Shown: piece after piece, positions 5,821 to 7,653 of the stretch
Layout: every line of letters begins with the position of its first letter
Position numbering within the stretch: position 1 is the stretch's first letter
Origin: CAZYPB01 sp964649265
Lineage (GTDB): Archaea > Micrarchaeota > Micrarchaeia > Burarchaeales > JAKAKT01
Assembly (NCBI GenBank): GCA_964649265.1
Contig: CAZYPB010000065.1
Span: forward strand, 1-7,653
Length of the DNA stretch: 7,653 nucleotides
Direction of reading: 5' to 3'
Notes under the pieces: model-generated
The model's input: only the letters and a program-made list of their open reading frames with translations
Database searches by the model: none
Told to the model about the DNA's origin: nothing
Made by a program: the position numbers and the translations under genes

Positions 5821-6868
5821 CTTCATCACCCCTTCCGATTATCTCAATTATCTTCTTAGGGATTTCCTCCACAGTCAGTATGTGGTCAACACTTTCGGAT
5901 TCTATTGCGCTCTTTGCCATTTGCGGGCTCGGACATCCCCAGGATGGATCCTGTACTATCGTATGTCCCCCCATGGTTTTTAAATCCATTAGTCCTTTTA
6001 CTCCGTCAGTTCCCTCTCCTGTAAGAAGAACTCCAACACTTTCAGCTCCACAGGATTCGGCAACTGAACTAAGCAAAACATCGAAACTTGGTCCTCCTTC
6101 GCCACTCGCAGGTTTTACTTTCAAAACAAGTGTGTTTCCATCCTTTTCTATGGCGAGGTCTGAAGTTTCCTTAGAAATAACCACGTGTCCCTTACTTAAT
6201 ATCATTCCATCCTCGGCAAGCCCTATATCCATTTCAGAGGATTCCTTTAATTTAGGCGGTAATCCTTCCATGAGTAACTTAGTGAACTTACTGTGAATCT
6301 GTTGACATATGATTATTGTGGCTGGGAGTGTTTTTGGAAACCCAGAAATAAGCCTCATTATCTCTCCTGGGCCTCCAGTTGATGTACATATGACCACAAC
6401 TTTACTACTTACTTCATTAGATCTCCCGGCTTCAGCAGATTTCTTCATCATCTCTTTCTTTATATCTTTTGGAACATCAACCTTAGAAGCATCCTTTATT
6501 ATTGATACTATGCTTTCCCTCATGCCATCCATGTCCTTTTTTGATGCGTTCTTGGGCTTCTGAATCATCCCAAAAGCCCCGTTTTTTAAAGCCTCTGAAC
6601 TTGCTTTTGAACCCTCCTCGGTGTCTGTGCTTAGGACTATTATTCTAGGCCCGGGAGCTTTTTCCTTTATCTCTTTTATCTTTTGCAGATATTTGTCATC
6701 AGGTTTAAGATCAAACAAAACAACGTCTGGTAAAGTGTCCGCAATAATCTGTGAAGATTCATTTAATCCGCTACTACCTATTATCTCAAAAGAAGAATCC
6801 GAGCCAATGAGTTTCTCTAGCATCATACGCATGAATTTTGAATCATCAATTATAACTATTGAAATCAT
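5813..6868 (-). CDS. cheB: CheB-type response regulator / protein-glutamate methylesterase, divergent active site
   Basis: CheB removes methyl groups from receptor glutamates (and deamidates glutamines) in chemotaxis when its receiver is phosphorylated. This 351-residue protein has full family length. The receiver domain (about 1-108) has the acidic pair D8/D9, phosphoacceptor D53, S80 and K104 of QKP. After a linker, the esterase domain (about 155-345) has CTSTGGPGE with nucleophile S163, the LAEDGMILSKGHVVIS segment, GPSFDVLLSSVAE at 259-271, LLTGEGTDGVKGL with D288, and SPQMAKSAIE. At the catalytic His position the usual QHMPxxFT reads QQIHSKFT (189-196), so the site holds Gln190, with a His two residues later. 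The family's TGMG reads TGEG. The receiver's usual MPxxDG loop after the phospho-Asp is also altered (DLKPDDKYLQ). It starts at ATG with GGGAGG 3 bases upstream and a TATA-like box further up. It is the middle gene of a minus-strand trio. Confidence 0.9.
   Translation of the reverse strand: MISIVIIDDSKFMRMMLEKLIGSDSSFEIIGSSGLNESSQIIADTLPDVVLFDLKPDDKYLQKIKEIKEKAPGPRIIVLSTDTEEGSKASSEALKNGAFGMIQKPKNASKKDMDGMRESIVSIIKDASKVDVPKDIKKEMMKKSAEAGRSNEVSSKVVVICTSTGGPGEIMRLISGFPKTLPATIIICQQIHSKFTKLLMEGLPPKLKESSEMDIGLAEDGMILSKGHVVISKETSDLAIEKDGNTLVLKVKPASGEGGPSFDVLLSSVAESCGAESVGVLLTGEGTDGVKGLMDLKTMGGHTIVQDPSWGCPSPQMAKSAIESESVDHILTVEEIPKKIIEIIGRGDEDG
5825..5832 (-). promoter_or_regulatory. Strong ribosome binding site inside the end of cheB
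   Basis: GGGGTGAT on the minus strand closely matches GGAGGTGAT and lies 4 bases before ATG 5820. It encodes Gly-Asp of the CheB C-terminus. It fixes the start of the Hpt-like gene and indicates coupled translation. Confidence 0.7.
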
Positions 6869-6871
6869 TTT

Positions 6872-6910
6872 CCTCCCAAATACTCTCTACTCGTTTATTT
6901 ATATTATTTA
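6872..6910 (-). promoter_or_regulatory. cheB promoter and ribosome binding site
   Basis: The 44-base gap before cheB holds, on the minus strand, an AT-rich box (TAAATAATATAAATAAA, 6894-6910) centred about 33 bases before the ATG, and GGGAGG (6872-6877) 3 bases before it. This supports a cheB/Hpt-like transcript with a short leader. There is no T-run after the upstream membrane-protein gene, so read-through from it is also possible. Confidence 0.55.
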
Positions 6911-6912
6911 CA

Positions 6913-7653
6913 TCAAGCACTAGATCTTTTTTTCATTCTTGGAATTTTCTTAGTGCCCTTTTCCTTTTCCTTGCCTTTGAAAACAAACAAAACGACAAGG
7001 CTCAGAAGTAGAAGCAGAGAAACAACTCCAACGATTATGAGGGCTGTTTGATCTGAGCTCTCGTATGGTATCCTGAGAAGATACAGGCTTCTGCTCTGTA
7101 TATAGTTTGAAAGTATTATTGAATCCGCTAACCTTCCTTCATCAAAAGCGGTTTGTGAATCCTCAAGGTACCCCCCTAGTTTCTCAATTTCGCTGTCTAT
7201 TTCTGGATCTCCTGATCTCAATTCAGAAAGTTGTTGCAAGGAAAGTTTGGAGTTTTTAAGTTCCCTTTCAGTCCTTTCCTGCAAGGAAGTCATCTGATCT
7301 AAGATCTTTGTTTGGATTAGTTCAACCTCGTTTAGTTCGTTCACTAAGATCTTAAGTTCCCTGGAGTTTTCTATTATGAACAGGTAAATATCTTCCGTAG
7401 AATCCATATTATTAGTTAAGCTTTCTAGGTGTAGTTCAGTTGCCTCAACATGTTTCTCCAGATCACCCGGTTTGACAGAGGTTTCAGGAAGTCCCGTTTT
7501 ACTTACTCTAGTTTCTGTAATTTTCAATGCCTTGTCTAGCATTGTGATATCTTTCTCCATATCGTTTCTCTGTCCCCAATATGCATCAACTTTCACCTCA
7601 AAACCTGATTCCTCGACCGATGGGGAAACAGAGTTTTTTACACCGTAGATCCT
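6913..7653 (-). CDS. C-terminal part of a membrane-anchored surface protein with helical stalk (5' end outside window)
   Basis: The frame is open to the right edge of the window, giving 246 visible residues. A GTG at 7596 is in frame, but the 19 codons before it are also open and protein-like (ending GFEVKVDAYWG, resembling the last strand of a beta-sandwich). The gene is therefore probably truncated by the window. Next comes a long, charged, mostly helical region, with a likely coiled coil roughly at visible residues 95-165. It is followed by a hydrophobic segment of about 23 residues (about 203-225; IIVGVVSLLLLLSLVVLFVF; DNA about 6979-7047) and a short, strongly basic tail (KGKEKEKGTKK...MKKRSS). 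By the positive-inside rule the tail is cytoplasmic and the rest extracellular. No family is recognised. Its position 44 bases upstream of cheB suggests, but does not prove, a functional link; it has no visible HAMP or receptor-signalling domain. Confidence 0.78.
   Translation of the reverse strand, partial: RIYGVKNSVSPSVEESGFEVKVDAYWGQRNDMEKDITMLDKALKITETRVSKTGLPETSVKPGDLEKHVEATELHLESLTNNMDSTEDIYLFIIENSRELKILVNELNEVELIQTKILDQMTSLQERTERELKNSKLSLQQLSELRSGDPEIDSEIEKLGGYLEDSQTAFDEGRLADSIILSNYIQSRSLYLLRIPYESSDQTALIIVGVVSLLLLLSLVVLFVFKGKEKEKGTKKIPRMKKRSSA

Noticed and set aside
5880..6296. 138-codon open frame on the plus strand opposite cheB
   Set aside because: It is antisense to a clear CheB coding region, and its Ser/Pro-rich composition is typical of a shadow frame.
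7594..7596. GTG as the start of the membrane protein
   Set aside because: The frame stays open to the window edge with protein-like sequence, no clear ribosome binding site precedes the GTG, and an outside-facing protein would need an N-terminal signal that is absent here.

Overview
The window looks archaeal. The evidence is indirect: AT-rich TATA-like boxes lie about 25-40 bases before start codons, one gene (4280) appears leaderless, oligo-T runs follow several stop codons, and the better ribosome binding sites resemble GGAGGTGATC. Genes are packed with almost no gaps. One convergent pair shares its stop codons (CTAG, 931-934) and another is separated by 2 bases (4523-4524). I cannot name the lineage; a moderately AT-rich archaeon is the best reading.

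Left half (1-4241), nucleotide-sugar region. The tail of an unfinished gene, possibly a glycosyltransferase, is followed at once by a short NDP-sugar pyrophosphorylase (218-934, +). Facing it is a minus-strand pair, rmlD then a UDP-hexose/UDP-HexNAc 4-epimerase (2731 down to 931). Diverging from rmlD through a 78-base promoter region is a plus-strand pair, rmlC then rmlB (2810-4241). Together they can supply all four steps from glucose-1-phosphate to dTDP-L-rhamnose, plus a galacto-type UDP sugar, presumably for surface glycan or protein glycosylation.

Middle (4280-4522). A small acidic protein of unknown function with its own leaderless-type promoter.

Right half (4525-7653, all minus strand), an atypical chemosensory-like module. 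In transcription order it holds the C-terminal part of a membrane-anchored surface protein (5' end outside the window), a CheB-type protein (receiver plus methylesterase domain), and an overlapping 431-residue protein. That protein has a Lys/His-rich N-terminus, an unknown middle region, a charged helical stretch and a C-terminal CheA-P1/Hpt-like domain. By my alignment both signalling proteins have lost a key histidine: CheB has Gln190 at the catalytic His site, and the Hpt-like domain has Asn355 at the phosphoacceptor site. No CheA kinase core, CheW, CheR, CheY or receptor is visible. This module is the best candidate for something undescribed. No rRNA, tRNA, CRISPR array, insertion sequence or long repeat was seen.
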